A stretch of 64,000 nucleotides of DNA from Rhabdobacter roseus (GTDB lineage: Bacteria > Bacteroidota > Bacteroidia > Cytophagales > Spirosomataceae). Positions 33,179 through 42,901 of the stretch are shown in pieces. The first letter of the stretch is position 1; each line of letters begins with the position of its first letter. The translations under genes were made by a program, and so were the position numbers. Where the stretch lies: assembly GCF_014202275.1 (NCBI RefSeq), contig NZ_JACHGF010000013.1:56490-120489 (forward strand), given 5' to 3'. Below the pieces are notes generated by a model. The model saw only the letters and a list, made by a program, of their open reading frames with translations. It was not told the DNA's origin and did no database searches.

Positions 33179-35089
33179 ATGAATCAGAACCGTAATGCCG
33201 TGTGGGTGTTGGTGGCTTTGGTAGCTGCCATGGTGGGGGGTGAATACTTTCTGTTGTTGCATGTTTCACCTCGAGATGTGGGCTGGTATAATAAGCTACT
33301 GTATGCGTACGCGAAAGGTGGCTGGTTGATTAGGGTAGTGTTCGCCCTCATTATACCCATGGCTTTTGCCATACCTGACGATGCCTATTCGTCAGGAAAT
33401 CAGGTTAAGAGGCTACGAAAACAAAAGCGTCCCTCCATGGGGGTTCAACTGGTAACGGTAGTGGGGTACTTCATCGGGGTGCTATTGTTGGGTATGGCGC
33501 ACCGATTCCCGTATCAGTTCAACTATTTGGTACCGATCGGAGCGGGGATAAGTACCTTATTTGGAATAGGAGTGGGCTACTGGTTGTTACGGCCCAAGCC
33601 CAAGCGGCCCATTGCTGAGGATCGCAAAGCGGGCGTTCCGTCAAAGGGCTTTCAGTTTGGAACCACTACGGGCGGTTGGATTAAGGTACCCAACCCATTC
33701 AGAGGCGTATTCATCGCGGGTGGGCCCGGTTCGGGAAAGTCTGACTCATTGGCCAAGCCCTTCATTCGTCAAGCCCTTGCGCAAGACTATTGTGGTATTG
33801 TGTATGATGTCAAGTTTCCCGAACTGACGGACTATGCCTATCACCGTCGTCAGCAGAGCCCTGAGGCAACGTCGCGGTTTTGCGTCATCAATTTCCAGGA
33901 TATGGATCGAACCCACCGTCTGAATCCCATCGCCCCAGAAAATATTCCCAGCATTGCCTACGCGGAAGAATACGCCTTGGCGCTCTTGAGAAACCTGCAA
34001 CAGGAAACGATTGAGAAGCAGGATTTCTGGTCGCGCTCCTGCACGGCGGTTTTGACTGGTCTGATTTGGTACCTCCGCAAGCACCACCCACTACACTGTA
34101 CCTTACCCCACGCGGTGACGCTGATTACCAAAATGCCCTACGACAAGCTAATGACCATGATCGGCAATGACTCCGAATGTCTTAGTTATGTCATGAGCGT
34201 GGTCACGGCCATTGGGAACAAATCCGCCGACCAGCTATCGGGCGTCATGGGTACCTTGCAGGTCATGCTGGCCAAGCTGGCGAGCCCAGAAGTGTTCTGG
34301 GTAATGTCCGCGACGGATGAGGGATACAGCATGGATTTGAACAATCCCAAACAGCCGATCCTGCTCTGCCTGGGCGGTGATCGGGAAGTGATGGACTCAC
34401 TACGTCCGCTCTTAGGTCTTTACAGTACAGTGGCCTTGAAAAGGATGAACCGAAGGGGAAAGCATCACTCGATCTTATTATTGGATGAGGCTCCGACAAT
34501 ATACATTCCCAACTTCGAGCAGATACCCGCTACGGGGCGTAGTTCACAGATAGCGACGGTGTATATGTGCCAGGACTTGTCACAGGTGAGGAAGTACTAC
34601 GGAGAAAAGGAAAGCCAGATGATTCTGGGAACGCTGAGCAATCAGTTTTATGGCGCGGTGTCGAGCGTGGAAACGGCCAGGTATGTCAGCCAGTTGATCG
34701 GCCAGCACGAAGTCATCACACCGGAAGAATCGAGGGACAATAGTCCGGCCTTCGATTTGAGTAGCGTATTGGAGGGGCGACACCAGCCCAATCGGAGCCG
34801 CAGTACGCTCAACTTCCGGAAGCAACAAAGGCCCATCGTCAGTCCCGAAGATCTTCATGAGTTTGACCAGGGCGAATTCATCGGCTTTACGGTCGAATCG
34901 AAACAAGGGCGGTTCTGGGGAAGAATTGCCTTGGATGCTGAGGATAGAGAAATACAGGGACTTCCCAAATTCTCCACACAGCACGATCTGCAAACCAATA
35001 TGGACAGCATTGTGCTGGATTGCGCTACAATATTGGGACTGGAAGATAAGGAGATAGAGAAGTTACTTTATAAAGAATCCGCACAGTAG
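33179..35089 (+). CDS. Type IV coupling protein (TraG/VirD4 family)
   Basis: A 636-aa inner-membrane ATPase that joins the relaxosome to the transfer channel. N-terminal membrane helices lie at about 8-28, 48-66, 88-105 and 115-140. Walker A GGPGSGKSDS is at about residues 180-189, Walker B is ILLLDEAPT, and the hexamer core includes ATVYMCQDLSQVRKYYG. Length is normal. It is in one rightward unit with the relaxase. The four helices are typical of the Bacteroidota version, which differs from the two in classical VirD4. Confidence 0.88.
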   Translation: MNQNRNAVWVLVALVAAMVGGEYFLLLHVSPRDVGWYNKLLYAYAKGGWLIRVVFALIIPMAFAIPDDAYSSGNQVKRLRKQKRPSMGVQLVTVVGYFIGVLLLGMAHRFPYQFNYLVPIGAGISTLFGIGVGYWLLRPKPKRPIAEDRKAGVPSKGFQFGTTTGGWIKVPNPFRGVFIAGGPGSGKSDSLAKPFIRQALAQDYCGIVYDVKFPELTDYAYHRRQQSPEATSRFCVINFQDMDRTHRLNPIAPENIPSIAYAEEYALALLRNLQQETIEKQDFWSRSCTAVLTGLIWYLRKHHPLHCTLPHAVTLITKMPYDKLMTMIGNDSECLSYVMSVVTAIGNKSADQLSGVMGTLQVMLAKLASPEVFWVMSATDEGYSMDLNNPKQPILLCLGGDREVMDSLRPLLGLYSTVALKRMNRRGKHHSILLLDEAPTIYIPNFEQIPATGRSSQIATVYMCQDLSQVRKYYGEKESQMILGTLSNQFYGAVSSVETARYVSQLIGQHEVITPEESRDNSPAFDLSSVLEGRHQPNRSRSTLNFRKQQRPIVSPEDLHEFDQGEFIGFTVESKQGRFWGRIALDAEDREIQGLPKFSTQHDLQTNMDSIVLDCATILGLEDKEIEKLLYKESAQ

Positions 35090-35191
35090 AACAGTGCCAA
35101 ATTTGAATAGAAATGACGATGAATGATAATAGTTTGAGTCAGGAATTACGGATGAATATGAGTATTTTTGAGTAACAAAAACAAACAAAAA

Positions 35192-35422
35192 ATGAAAACC
35201 ATAGACAGTTTGCAGGGCAAAGAATTGGGGGTCGATGTCACGGTTTTGCCGGACACCTTAGTGGTAGATTTCACAGCCATTCGCCAGAAAACCATCGAGC
35301 AATACGGGTTTGCCGAAAAGCCCGCTGATGAGCCATGGATTATTGGCAAGCTCAGGCGGGAGGATTTTTTCCGTATGAAGGAAGAGGAGTCCGAAGAATC
35401 AGAAAACGAAGAAAAACAGTAG
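35192..35422 (+). CDS. Hypothetical plasmid protein of 76 aa
   Basis: Starts MKTIDSLQGKELGVDVTVLP at ATG 35192 (an upstream TTG at 35168 is less likely) and ends in a Glu-rich tail EEESEESENEEKQ. Short, acidic and soluble, without a recognisable domain. It lies between the coupling protein and the primase fusion, all on the plus strand and closely spaced, so it is probably part of the transfer unit. Acidic small proteins here could be partners of the primase or DNA mimics, but that is a guess. Confidence 0.6.
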   Translation: MKTIDSLQGKELGVDVTVLPDTLVVDFTAIRQKTIEQYGFAEKPADEPWIIGKLRREDFFRMKEEESEESENEEKQ

Positions 35423-35439
35423 ACAGCAAGGATTGAAAA

Positions 35440-37320
35440 ATGACCCGCGATCAGGAGGAGTTTATAGGGGTGCTCAATCGGCACCAAGTGGAATATGCGA
35501 TCATTGGGGGAAAGGCGGTTCAATCGTACGGCAGCACGCGCAAGGCCGACGATCTGGACGTGTGGATTAACCCGACGGCGGAGAATGCGAATAAAATGGT
35601 AGCGTCAGTAAAGGATTTTATCGGGGCCAAGCTGCACCCGAGTGATTTTACCGACGACAATGTAGTGTACTTTGGGCGAAACCCTTACCGAATTGATATC
35701 CATAAGGACGTGACAGGTTTGGGTAGGTTTTCCGATCATTATCCCGACCGGGTACCGGTCCGGACAAACGAAGGAACCGAATACAGCGTGTTGTCCCCGA
35801 AAGATTTGGTGACCAGCAAAAAAGCAGCCGGGCGGCCCAAGGACTTGCAAGACGTGAAATATCTGGAAGAGCACGTACTCGGAATCACCCGACAGGAGAA
35901 TCAGAAGATAAAAGAAACCCAGCAAAGACCGCTTCGTAAGGTCGATTTTGAACAGTTCAAGCAGCAAATCGACCTCGTTGAATACGCCAAAGACCAAGGC
36001 TACATCAAAGATTTGCAGCGTAGCGGCGGCAATTCAGTTTCTCTCTACAAAGCCGATAGCGGTGGTAAGGATAGGATAGTCGTTTATCCTCGGCAGGGTA
36101 CAGGAGCCGATATTTACTTTAACCCCAACGATGGCGCTGACAAAGGTACGGTCGTGCAGTTTCAGCACCGACGAGGAACGGGGGAGTGGAAGGATACGAT
36201 AGAAAAATTGCAACAATACCTTGGTCAGGTAGATACCCGCGTGGAGCGGACTGTCGGTCAGACAGTAACAACAGCAACAAATCAACCGGCCCCTACGCGC
36301 GAGCAGGCTGTTGTTCGGAGCTTTGATTTGAAGCCGTTGAGCGATACCAATTACCTCAAAAGCCGGGGGCTATCGGATGAAACGGTTAGGGCCCCAGAAT
36401 TTGAGAATGCCGTTTTTAATCGAAACTACTTTGACCGCAACCGGGGTAAGCAGTTTGTCAACACGGTGTTTCCTATCAAGAATGAACAGGGTACTGTGGC
36501 CATAATAGTCCGGAACGAAAATGTAAAAATAGTGGATGGCTCTCGGGGCGATGGAGTGTGGATCTCTAACCCAAAGGTAATCGAGCCGGGCGGAAGGGTG
36601 GACCGGATGGTGATCGCCGAAAGCCCGATCGATGCCATGAGTTTTCACCAAATGAAACCTCCGGCAGAAGGGGAGAAAAGGCTCTACCTCGGCACGGCAG
36701 GAAATTTGTCATCCGGAGCCCCGGACACGGTGCAGAAACTGATCGACAAGTACCAGCCCCGGCAGATCGTCATGGCCAACGATAACGACAATGCTGGCAT
36801 CCGAAACAATATCAATTTGGTGGGCCGTATGCGGTATCCTGGCATCCAGGAAAGTAACAACATACAGGCGCACTTGAACCTGCCGTCCCCAAGCCAGGCG
36901 CGACTCACTGTTTCGGTGAGCCATTCAGACCAGGCGATAGGGAAGCAGATGGTTCAGGAACTGACTGAGCGTTTCTCTATGGTGCTCAACAAAAATTCGC
37001 CCAAAGACGAGCCGGATGCCCGGATCAGCGTCAAGAGCTGGCAGGACAACCGCACCGAGTTTGAAGTGTCGATGCCCAATACCCGCCAAAATTTAATTCG
37101 GACGCAGAACGAACTGACAGCGGCCAAAGGGTTGCAGGAGGTCGTGAGTTTAAAGCTGCCGCACAATAAGGATTTTACGGAGGACTTGCAAAAGGGTGAA
37201 AAGCTACATCTGACCCCATTGCCGGCCCCGATGAAGCAGCAGGCCGCTCCCGTCCTAAGCCCAGAAGCGCCGAAGATGGTACCAAAGTTCGATTTGCCTC
37301 CAGCCGGAATGAAACGGTAG
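35440..37320 (+). CDS. Fusion of an MNT-type nucleotidyltransferase and a DUF3991/Toprim primase-like protein
   Basis: A 626-aa protein with two units. Residues 1-155 look like a minimal nucleotidyltransferase (AbiEii/MNT type): YAIIGGKAVQSYGS with the Gly pair at 23-24, D38 and D40 in ADDLDVWI, and D87 in YRIDIHKD. Residues 170-500 look like a plasmid primase of the DUF3991-Toprim type: VDLVEYAKDQGY-like start, SRGLSDETV, MVIAESPIDAMS (acidic residue about 393) and VMANDNDNAG (DxD at about 448). No CHC2 zinc finger is seen. The last 120 residues are charged. It would prime the transferred strand; the added nucleotidyltransferase is unusual and may be a toxin-like or nucleotide-modifying activity. 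Confidence 0.7.
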   Translation: MTRDQEEFIGVLNRHQVEYAIIGGKAVQSYGSTRKADDLDVWINPTAENANKMVASVKDFIGAKLHPSDFTDDNVVYFGRNPYRIDIHKDVTGLGRFSDHYPDRVPVRTNEGTEYSVLSPKDLVTSKKAAGRPKDLQDVKYLEEHVLGITRQENQKIKETQQRPLRKVDFEQFKQQIDLVEYAKDQGYIKDLQRSGGNSVSLYKADSGGKDRIVVYPRQGTGADIYFNPNDGADKGTVVQFQHRRGTGEWKDTIEKLQQYLGQVDTRVERTVGQTVTTATNQPAPTREQAVVRSFDLKPLSDTNYLKSRGLSDETVRAPEFENAVFNRNYFDRNRGKQFVNTVFPIKNEQGTVAIIVRNENVKIVDGSRGDGVWISNPKVIEPGGRVDRMVIAESPIDAMSFHQMKPPAEGEKRLYLGTAGNLSSGAPDTVQKLIDKYQPRQIVMANDNDNAGIRNNINLVGRMRYPGIQESNNIQAHLNLPSPSQARLTVSVSHSDQAIGKQMVQELTERFSMVLNKNSPKDEPDARISVKSWQDNRTEFEVSMPNTRQNLIRTQNELTAAKGLQEVVSLKLPHNKDFTEDLQKGEKLHLTPLPAPMKQQAAPVLSPEAPKMVPKFDLPPAGMKR

Positions 37321-37354
37321 TTGAAACATTGCCAAAAAAATTGACTGTATACCT

Positions 37355-37960
37355 ATGAAGTACCTCATTGTCGATACCGAAACGAACGGATTGCCGCAGT
37401 GCAATCACCTGCCCGTTACGGACCTGCCCAACTGGCCGAGGCTCATCTCCGTAGCCTGGGGCTTGTACGACAATGAAGGTCACGAACTCAGTCGACACTA
37501 CGAATTTGTGAAACCGGAGGGCTTTCGCTGGAACAAAGTAGCGCAGCGAATCCATGGCATCACCCCGGAGCAGGCAGAACGTAAGGGAAAGCCGCTGGCC
37601 GAAGTACTTGAACTATTGCTACGGGACATTGGAAAGGCTGATGCCTGGGTAGGTCATAATATTGGCCTTGACTACGGAGTAATCGGTGCCGAGTTTATTC
37701 GAATCCAGCAAGCGCAGCCGGGTAGGGTAGGGGAGCTGCCCGCCCGGCCGCTGCTTTGCACGATGGAGGCGAGCACCCACGTAACAGGCAACCGAGAACC
37801 GATCCGCCTGGATGAACTGTACTGTCTGCTGACGGGCCGACGAATGAAGGGAATGCACGACGCTAACGCCGATATGCTGGCCACGGCCAAATGTTTTTTT
37901 GAACTTAAACGAAGAGGATATTTTGAAAATGAAGAAATTGAGCGTCATCGCAGCGGCTAG
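37355..37960 (+). CDS. DnaQ-like DEDDh 3'-5' exonuclease
   Basis: A 201-aa protein with the three exonuclease motifs: Exo I D7-T-E9 in LIVDTETNGL, Exo II in WVGHNIGLDYGVIGAEF, and Exo III H...D in GMHDANADMLATAKCF, the DEDDh form. It follows the primase fusion by 34 nt and overlaps the lipoprotein gene by 32 nt. It could edit or trim DNA during plasmid transfer or replication. Stand-alone DnaQ-type enzymes are common on large Bacteroidota plasmids; the partner polymerase is not encoded here. Confidence 0.85.
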   Translation: MKYLIVDTETNGLPQCNHLPVTDLPNWPRLISVAWGLYDNEGHELSRHYEFVKPEGFRWNKVAQRIHGITPEQAERKGKPLAEVLELLLRDIGKADAWVGHNIGLDYGVIGAEFIRIQQAQPGRVGELPARPLLCTMEASTHVTGNREPIRLDELYCLLTGRRMKGMHDANADMLATAKCFFELKRRGYFENEEIERHRSG

Positions 37961-38393
37961 CTTTTTGATTCTAAACTTTACTAGCTGCCAGGAGAAAAAC
38001 ATTGACCCCGATTTTCCACCGACGAAGGCATACTATGCTTTCCGAGTATTTAACCCAACCAATCCCAGCCAACCCCGCAATGAAGTAGGTTTCGATACGC
38101 TGACCTACCGCGCGGAGGATGGTAACACTCACATCTTGACGAATCGCAGTATATTCTTCACAAACGATTACGACACGACGATATACGTAAATGTCCCTGC
38201 TGACCGGATATTGGAAGGGTACCTGTCATCGAGCAAGGCGCAGAGTGTGTCTATTGAAATTGGATTGATTGATAAATCTGGGGGTAAACGAAAGTTGGAT
38301 TATAAGTTGGAGGGGATTGGGAATCAGGTTTTGGGTTCAAAGGCTGTGGTGAGGGTAAGGCTTAGGAAGGAGGTGTCTTTGGAGAACTTGTAA
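37929..38393 (+). CDS. Predicted lipoprotein, unknown function
   Basis: A 154-aa protein starting MKKLSVIAAASFLILNFTSC, a lipoprotein signal with the cysteine at residue 20, then a soluble domain rich in beta strands (TKAYYAFRVFNPTNPSQ; SKAVVRVRLRK). It overlaps the end of the exonuclease gene by 32 nt in another frame, which suggests translational coupling. It is the last gene before the large STAND ATPase. No family was recognised; surface exclusion or envelope roles are known for plasmid lipoproteins but nothing here proves that. Confidence 0.65.
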   Translation: MKKLSVIAAASFLILNFTSCQEKNIDPDFPPTKAYYAFRVFNPTNPSQPRNEVGFDTLTYRAEDGNTHILTNRSIFFTNDYDTTIYVNVPADRILEGYLSSSKAQSVSIEIGLIDKSGGKRKLDYKLEGIGNQVLGSKAVVRVRLRKEVSLENL

Positions 38394-38480
38394 TAACAAA
38401 AACTTTTAAAAAATTAAAGCTTCTGTGGTATATATACTAACTTGAATCTTTAATGAATTCAGAGATAAACTTTTTCTTAA

Positions 38481-41400
38481 ATGGATTTGGAGTGGCTGAA
38501 ACTTCGCCCGTACAATGGTGATCAAAAAAGTGCTTTTGAAGAACTTGTATGTCAAATTGCTGATTCAGAATGTGTTAATAATAGAGAAGATTTTCGACGT
38601 GTAGGTACGCCTGATGGTGGTGTGGAAGCCTATTGTAAACTTCCAGATGGTAAAGAATACGGGTGGCAGGCAAAATTCTTCCAAGGTATTAAGTCGACTC
38701 AGTGGACTCAAATCACTAAATCAGTTAAGAAAGCGATTGAAACGCATCCTGAGTTAGTCCGTTATTATATATGTGTCCCTTTGGATCGTCCTAATGCACG
38801 CATCAAGGGCCAGAAGTCGCTAATGGAAAGATGGGATGACAAAGTTGTAGAATGGGAAACAAAGGCTCGAAAGAGTGGGCGTGAAATAGAATTTATTTAC
38901 TGGGGGAGTTCTGAATTGTTCAGTCGTCTATCCAGACCGGAACATATTGGACGCCGAAGCTTTTGGTTCAATGAAATAGAATTGGATGAAGATTGGTTTA
39001 CCCAACGATTAGCAGAGGCTACTAATAATTTAAACAAACGATACTCCCCAGAGGTCAATTTTGAACTTCCGATAGCTACTGTTTTTCACGGTTTGGGTAG
39101 AGACAAGACTTTTACTGAACGCTGGAGGTCTCAATTTGATGAGTTGAAAGTTATTGCTAATACGGCAATTCGCGAATTAAACGACCAAAGGATCTCTGAT
39201 GAATCGAGAAAAGTCTCAGATGTTTTACAGAATTTGTACCATCTAGCAAATAAAAACACGCCGTTTCGGATATTGATAATCGACCAATATCAAATCATTT
39301 GTACTATTAAGAAGGCACATGAAACTATTGATTGCCTGCTTGATAAGCTTGACGAACTGAAAAGGCAAGATAAGCAGGCAAGTACTTCATCTGTTTCAGA
39401 TCAGCATATAAAAGATTACAGTTGGGATATTCGTAACTTTCGAAATATAAAGATCAGTTTATATGACTGTGAAAATTATGTGAACAGCGTGGAGGTTCAA
39501 GTTGCCAACACCCCAGCTTTGGCACTTACGGGTAAAGCTGGTATGGGAAAATCTCATTTATTGGCAGCAGTTTCGAACGCACGTAGAGAAAGAGGATTGC
39601 TGTCAATTTTAATTTTAGGGCAGCACCTAACGACACTAGAAGATCCTTGGACTCAAATTCTACGAGAACTACATATAGACTGTGATCGAGACACTTTTCT
39701 GGGTGTAATCAATACGTTAGGTGAGACAAGGGGTTCCAGAGTTTTAATGTGTGTTGACGCGCTCAATGAAGGTCAAGGTCGTCATATATGGGAAGATCAT
39801 ATCGGTGGCTTTTTTGAAGTCCTGTCACATTACCCATGGATTGGCCTAGTGATCAGTGTCAGAAGTTCATACCAAGAACTACTTTTGCCAGAGAATGTCC
39901 AGAAACGTCACCATATTTCGGTTGTTGACCACCACGGATTTGAATTATTTGAATACGAAGCTACAAAACGCTTTTTTTCCTACTATCAAATCCAGCTACC
40001 GAGTATTCCGCTTCTTCATCCAGAGTTCAGTAACCCACTCTTTCTACGGTTATTCTGTGAGGGACTTTATAAAAAGGGATTAAGTCAAATACCACCTGGA
40101 TACGAAGGTATATCGGCTATTCTAGACTTTTTTTTGGATGCTGTAGATGAATCGTTATCAAAAAAGTATAATTTCAATAAGTCCCATCGATTGACTCGAT
40201 ATACTGTTGATTCATTGGCAGCTGAGCTCCTTAATATTGGATCAACCAGTCTACCTTTTGACGATGCTTACTTTTGGATCCTTGATTTACCCAAACTCAG
40301 GAGCCTAGCTGAACCTGACCGTATTAGGTTTTTTGAAGACTTGATTGTTGAGGGTGTACTAAATAAAGACTTAGATTATCAATGGCAAGAAGACAAAGGT
40401 GAGGTTTCCCAGCGTGAGGTAATATACTTTACATATGAGAGGTTTGGAGACCACTTGATTGCAGCTCATCTAATCGATCAATACGTAGACAAGAAAAATC
40501 CGGAAAACTCATTTGCCTACAATCCGAAACTTGTTAAGCTCTTCGATAATCAGCGAGGGCTACAACCCAACCAAGGGCTAATTGAGGCTTTATCTATCCA
40601 ACTACCTGAACAGACAAGGGTAGAACTACATCAAGCGCTTCCTGTACTATCTCTGGAAGAATCGCTCGTGTCGGGTTTTATTGAAAGTATTTTGTGGCGC
40701 AAACATGATTCTTACAGTAACACCGCTTTTGAGTACATAAACAGAATAATTCTCGACAAATATTGGAAAGAAGCATTTCTGGATACAATAGTATCAGTCA
40801 GCGCCTCAGTCGGACACCCCTTAAATAGTGATTTTCTACACCGTGAACTATCGAGCCGTTCCATGGCAGACCGTGATGCTTGTTGGACAGGGTATTTACA
40901 TTTTAAGTATTCACGCAACTTCGAAGAAGGGGCCTCTTCCGTACAGCGTATAATAGATTGGGCTTGGTCGTATGCCGACAAAGCACCTCTCAATGCCGAG
41001 TCTGCATTTCTACTGGCCCAAGCTATCACATGGTTCTTCACTAGCACTAATCGACCATTACGCGATTCAGCAACAAAAGCATTGATAGCACTCCTAGAAA
41101 ACCGAATTGACACTTTGTTAAGGTTACTTCAAGCTTTTGAAAAGGTCAACGATCCTTATATATATGAGCGGTTGTGGACTGCCGCTTATGGTTGTACGAT
41201 GAGGACACAAGATTTAGAAAGCTTAAATGCTTTGGCTAATTACACCTATGAAACAATTTTTGACAAAGAGGAAGTATACACTCATATTCTGCTTCGTGAT
41301 TCTGCCAGAGGTGTAATTGAGAGAGCGGCTTGCTTAGGTAAAATAGACACCATTGATTTGGCTAAAGTCAGGCCGCCATATAAAAGCACATTTCCCACAG

Positions 41401-42884
41401 AATATCTTACTAATGAAGAAATTGATGAGCGTTATGAAGTAGAATTGAAAACTGCCGATTTCAAGCCATATCATCGTTTACAGAATTGGATATTACATTC
41501 GATGACGACTGAATATGGTAGGGGTACAGGGGGATATGGTGATTTTGGACGGTATACATTTCAGAGCGCGTTACGAAATTGGAGAGATGCGGATCTAATT
41601 GGATTAAGTAACCTTGCTGTACAATGGATATTCGAACGTTACGGTTGGAATGTTGAAAAGCATGGCCCTATTGACTGGATAATTGATAAATCAAGAGATA
41701 GAGCTGACCGCCATAGTATTATGAGCGAACGAATAGGAAAAAAATACCAATGGTTAGCAATGCATGAAATCCTAGCATTGGTTGCTGATAATGTAAATTT
41801 TCAAGAACGCTGGTCCAATAACGATACTGCCAAAGTATATGACGGTACTTGGGATCCATATATTCGGGATATTGATCCTTCTACCCTAATAAAATCAACT
41901 AATCGAAGAAAACAAGTTGTACAGTGGTGGAATCCAGAACAAGATATGAACTGGAGAACGCCACATGAAGAATGGCTTATGGTTGAGTCCGATTTACCTA
42001 GCCCTATTGATTATATAGAGGTAATTGATCCTCAGACCAAGGTTGAATGGTTGGTACTGGAAACATATCCATCTTGGAAAGAACCAAAACATATCAATGA
42101 AGAACAAGAGGACATTCCCTATAAGGAATTATGGTATCAGATCAGAGCATATTTAGTGAAGTCGTCCGAATACAAAAAATTCATAGAATGGGGAAAATTA
42201 CAAAATTTTACCGGTCGATGGATGCCAGAAGCTATTGACCGATATGAATTATATAGCCGGGAATATTATTGGTCACCAGGCTGGCAAAGTATAAAATCCC
42301 GGTGGCAGAGTGATGAGGAAAGCAGGCTTCCATGGCAAGATATTGAAGGACGGAAAAGATATCGAGGTACAACTGAAGAATTTAGCGGGCAAGTAATTGT
42401 TCCAACGCTGAGATTTTCTAATGAAAAATCCAATGATGGGTCAATAGAAGAGTCCATAGGTTATCTAAAGCCCAGTGAGTTCATATTCGATGCAATGAAA
42501 TTGAATTATGGACCACAAGAGGGTTCACTTTTTAATGGAAAGGGAGAAGTTGTATGTATTGACCCCTCCGTTGAAAACGCAAGCAATTCTTGCTTAATGG
42601 TTCGAAAGATCGACTTTATAAATATGCTTAAAGAAAATGATTTAAGTGTGTTTTGGACTGTTTTGGGAGAAAAGCAAATCCATGAAGGCATGGTTAATAC
42701 TAGATTATATGGACGCCTGGATATTTCAGGGGTAGTTTATTTCGAAAACGATAACCTGATTCATCATCAGAGTATTCATGAGGATAAATATGAAGCTCAT
42801 GAAAATGATGAGGAAGGTTTGGAAGACTGGTTTTCCATATTTTCACTTAGAAATTCGGATCTGCAGATCGGTGAAGAGGAATGA
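38481..42884 (+). CDS. Avs-like STAND ATPase with N-terminal PD-(D/E)xK nuclease
   Basis: A 1467-aa protein. The N-terminus is Mrr-like: FEELVCQIAD, then D45 and E49 in TPDGGVEAY and Q63-A-K65 in GWQAKFF, a PD-(D/E)xK variant. It continues with CVPLDRPNARI and FIYWGSSELFSRLS. The NTPase has Walker A LTGKAGMGKSHLL (about 350-361) and Walker B VLMCVDALNEG. The remaining 900 residues are helical and repeat-like and should be the sensor. Antiviral STAND (Avs) proteins recognise phage terminase or portal protein, oligomerise and switch on the nuclease. The gene is AT-rich, has a long AT-rich 87-nt leader and lies between backbone genes, so it looks like inserted cargo. Exact Avs class uncertain. 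Confidence 0.75.
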   Translation: MDLEWLKLRPYNGDQKSAFEELVCQIADSECVNNREDFRRVGTPDGGVEAYCKLPDGKEYGWQAKFFQGIKSTQWTQITKSVKKAIETHPELVRYYICVPLDRPNARIKGQKSLMERWDDKVVEWETKARKSGREIEFIYWGSSELFSRLSRPEHIGRRSFWFNEIELDEDWFTQRLAEATNNLNKRYSPEVNFELPIATVFHGLGRDKTFTERWRSQFDELKVIANTAIRELNDQRISDESRKVSDVLQNLYHLANKNTPFRILIIDQYQIICTIKKAHETIDCLLDKLDELKRQDKQASTSSVSDQHIKDYSWDIRNFRNIKISLYDCENYVNSVEVQVANTPALALTGKAGMGKSHLLAAVSNARRERGLLSILILGQHLTTLEDPWTQILRELHIDCDRDTFLGVINTLGETRGSRVLMCVDALNEGQGRHIWEDHIGGFFEVLSHYPWIGLVISVRSSYQELLLPENVQKRHHISVVDHHGFELFEYEATKRFFSYYQIQLPSIPLLHPEFSNPLFLRLFCEGLYKKGLSQIPPGYEGISAILDFFLDAVDESLSKKYNFNKSHRLTRYTVDSLAAELLNIGSTSLPFDDAYFWILDLPKLRSLAEPDRIRFFEDLIVEGVLNKDLDYQWQEDKGEVSQREVIYFTYERFGDHLIAAHLIDQYVDKKNPENSFAYNPKLVKLFDNQRGLQPNQGLIEALSIQLPEQTRVELHQALPVLSLEESLVSGFIESILWRKHDSYSNTAFEYINRIILDKYWKEAFLDTIVSVSASVGHPLNSDFLHRELSSRSMADRDACWTGYLHFKYSRNFEEGASSVQRIIDWAWSYADKAPLNAESAFLLAQAITWFFTSTNRPLRDSATKALIALLENRIDTLLRLLQAFEKVNDPYIYERLWTAAYGCTMRTQDLESLNALANYTYETIFDKEEVYTHILLRDSARGVIERAACLGKIDTIDLAKVRPPYKSTFPTEYLTNEEIDERYEVELKTADFKPYHRLQNWILHSMTTEYGRGTGGYGDFGRYTFQSALRNWRDADLIGLSNLAVQWIFERYGWNVEKHGPIDWIIDKSRDRADRHSIMSERIGKKYQWLAMHEILALVADNVNFQERWSNNDTAKVYDGTWDPYIRDIDPSTLIKSTNRRKQVVQWWNPEQDMNWRTPHEEWLMVESDLPSPIDYIEVIDPQTKVEWLVLETYPSWKEPKHINEEQEDIPYKELWYQIRAYLVKSSEYKKFIEWGKLQNFTGRWMPEAIDRYELYSREYYWSPGWQSIKSRWQSDEESRLPWQDIEGRKRYRGTTEEFSGQVIVPTLRFSNEKSNDGSIEESIGYLKPSEFIFDAMKLNYGPQEGSLFNGKGEVVCIDPSVENASNSCLMVRKIDFINMLKENDLSVFWTVLGEKQIHEGMVNTRLYGRLDISGVVYFENDNLIHHQSIHEDKYEAHENDEEGLEDWFSIFSLRNSDLQIGEEE

Positions 42885-42901
42885 TGGACAACCATGGGTC
42901 T

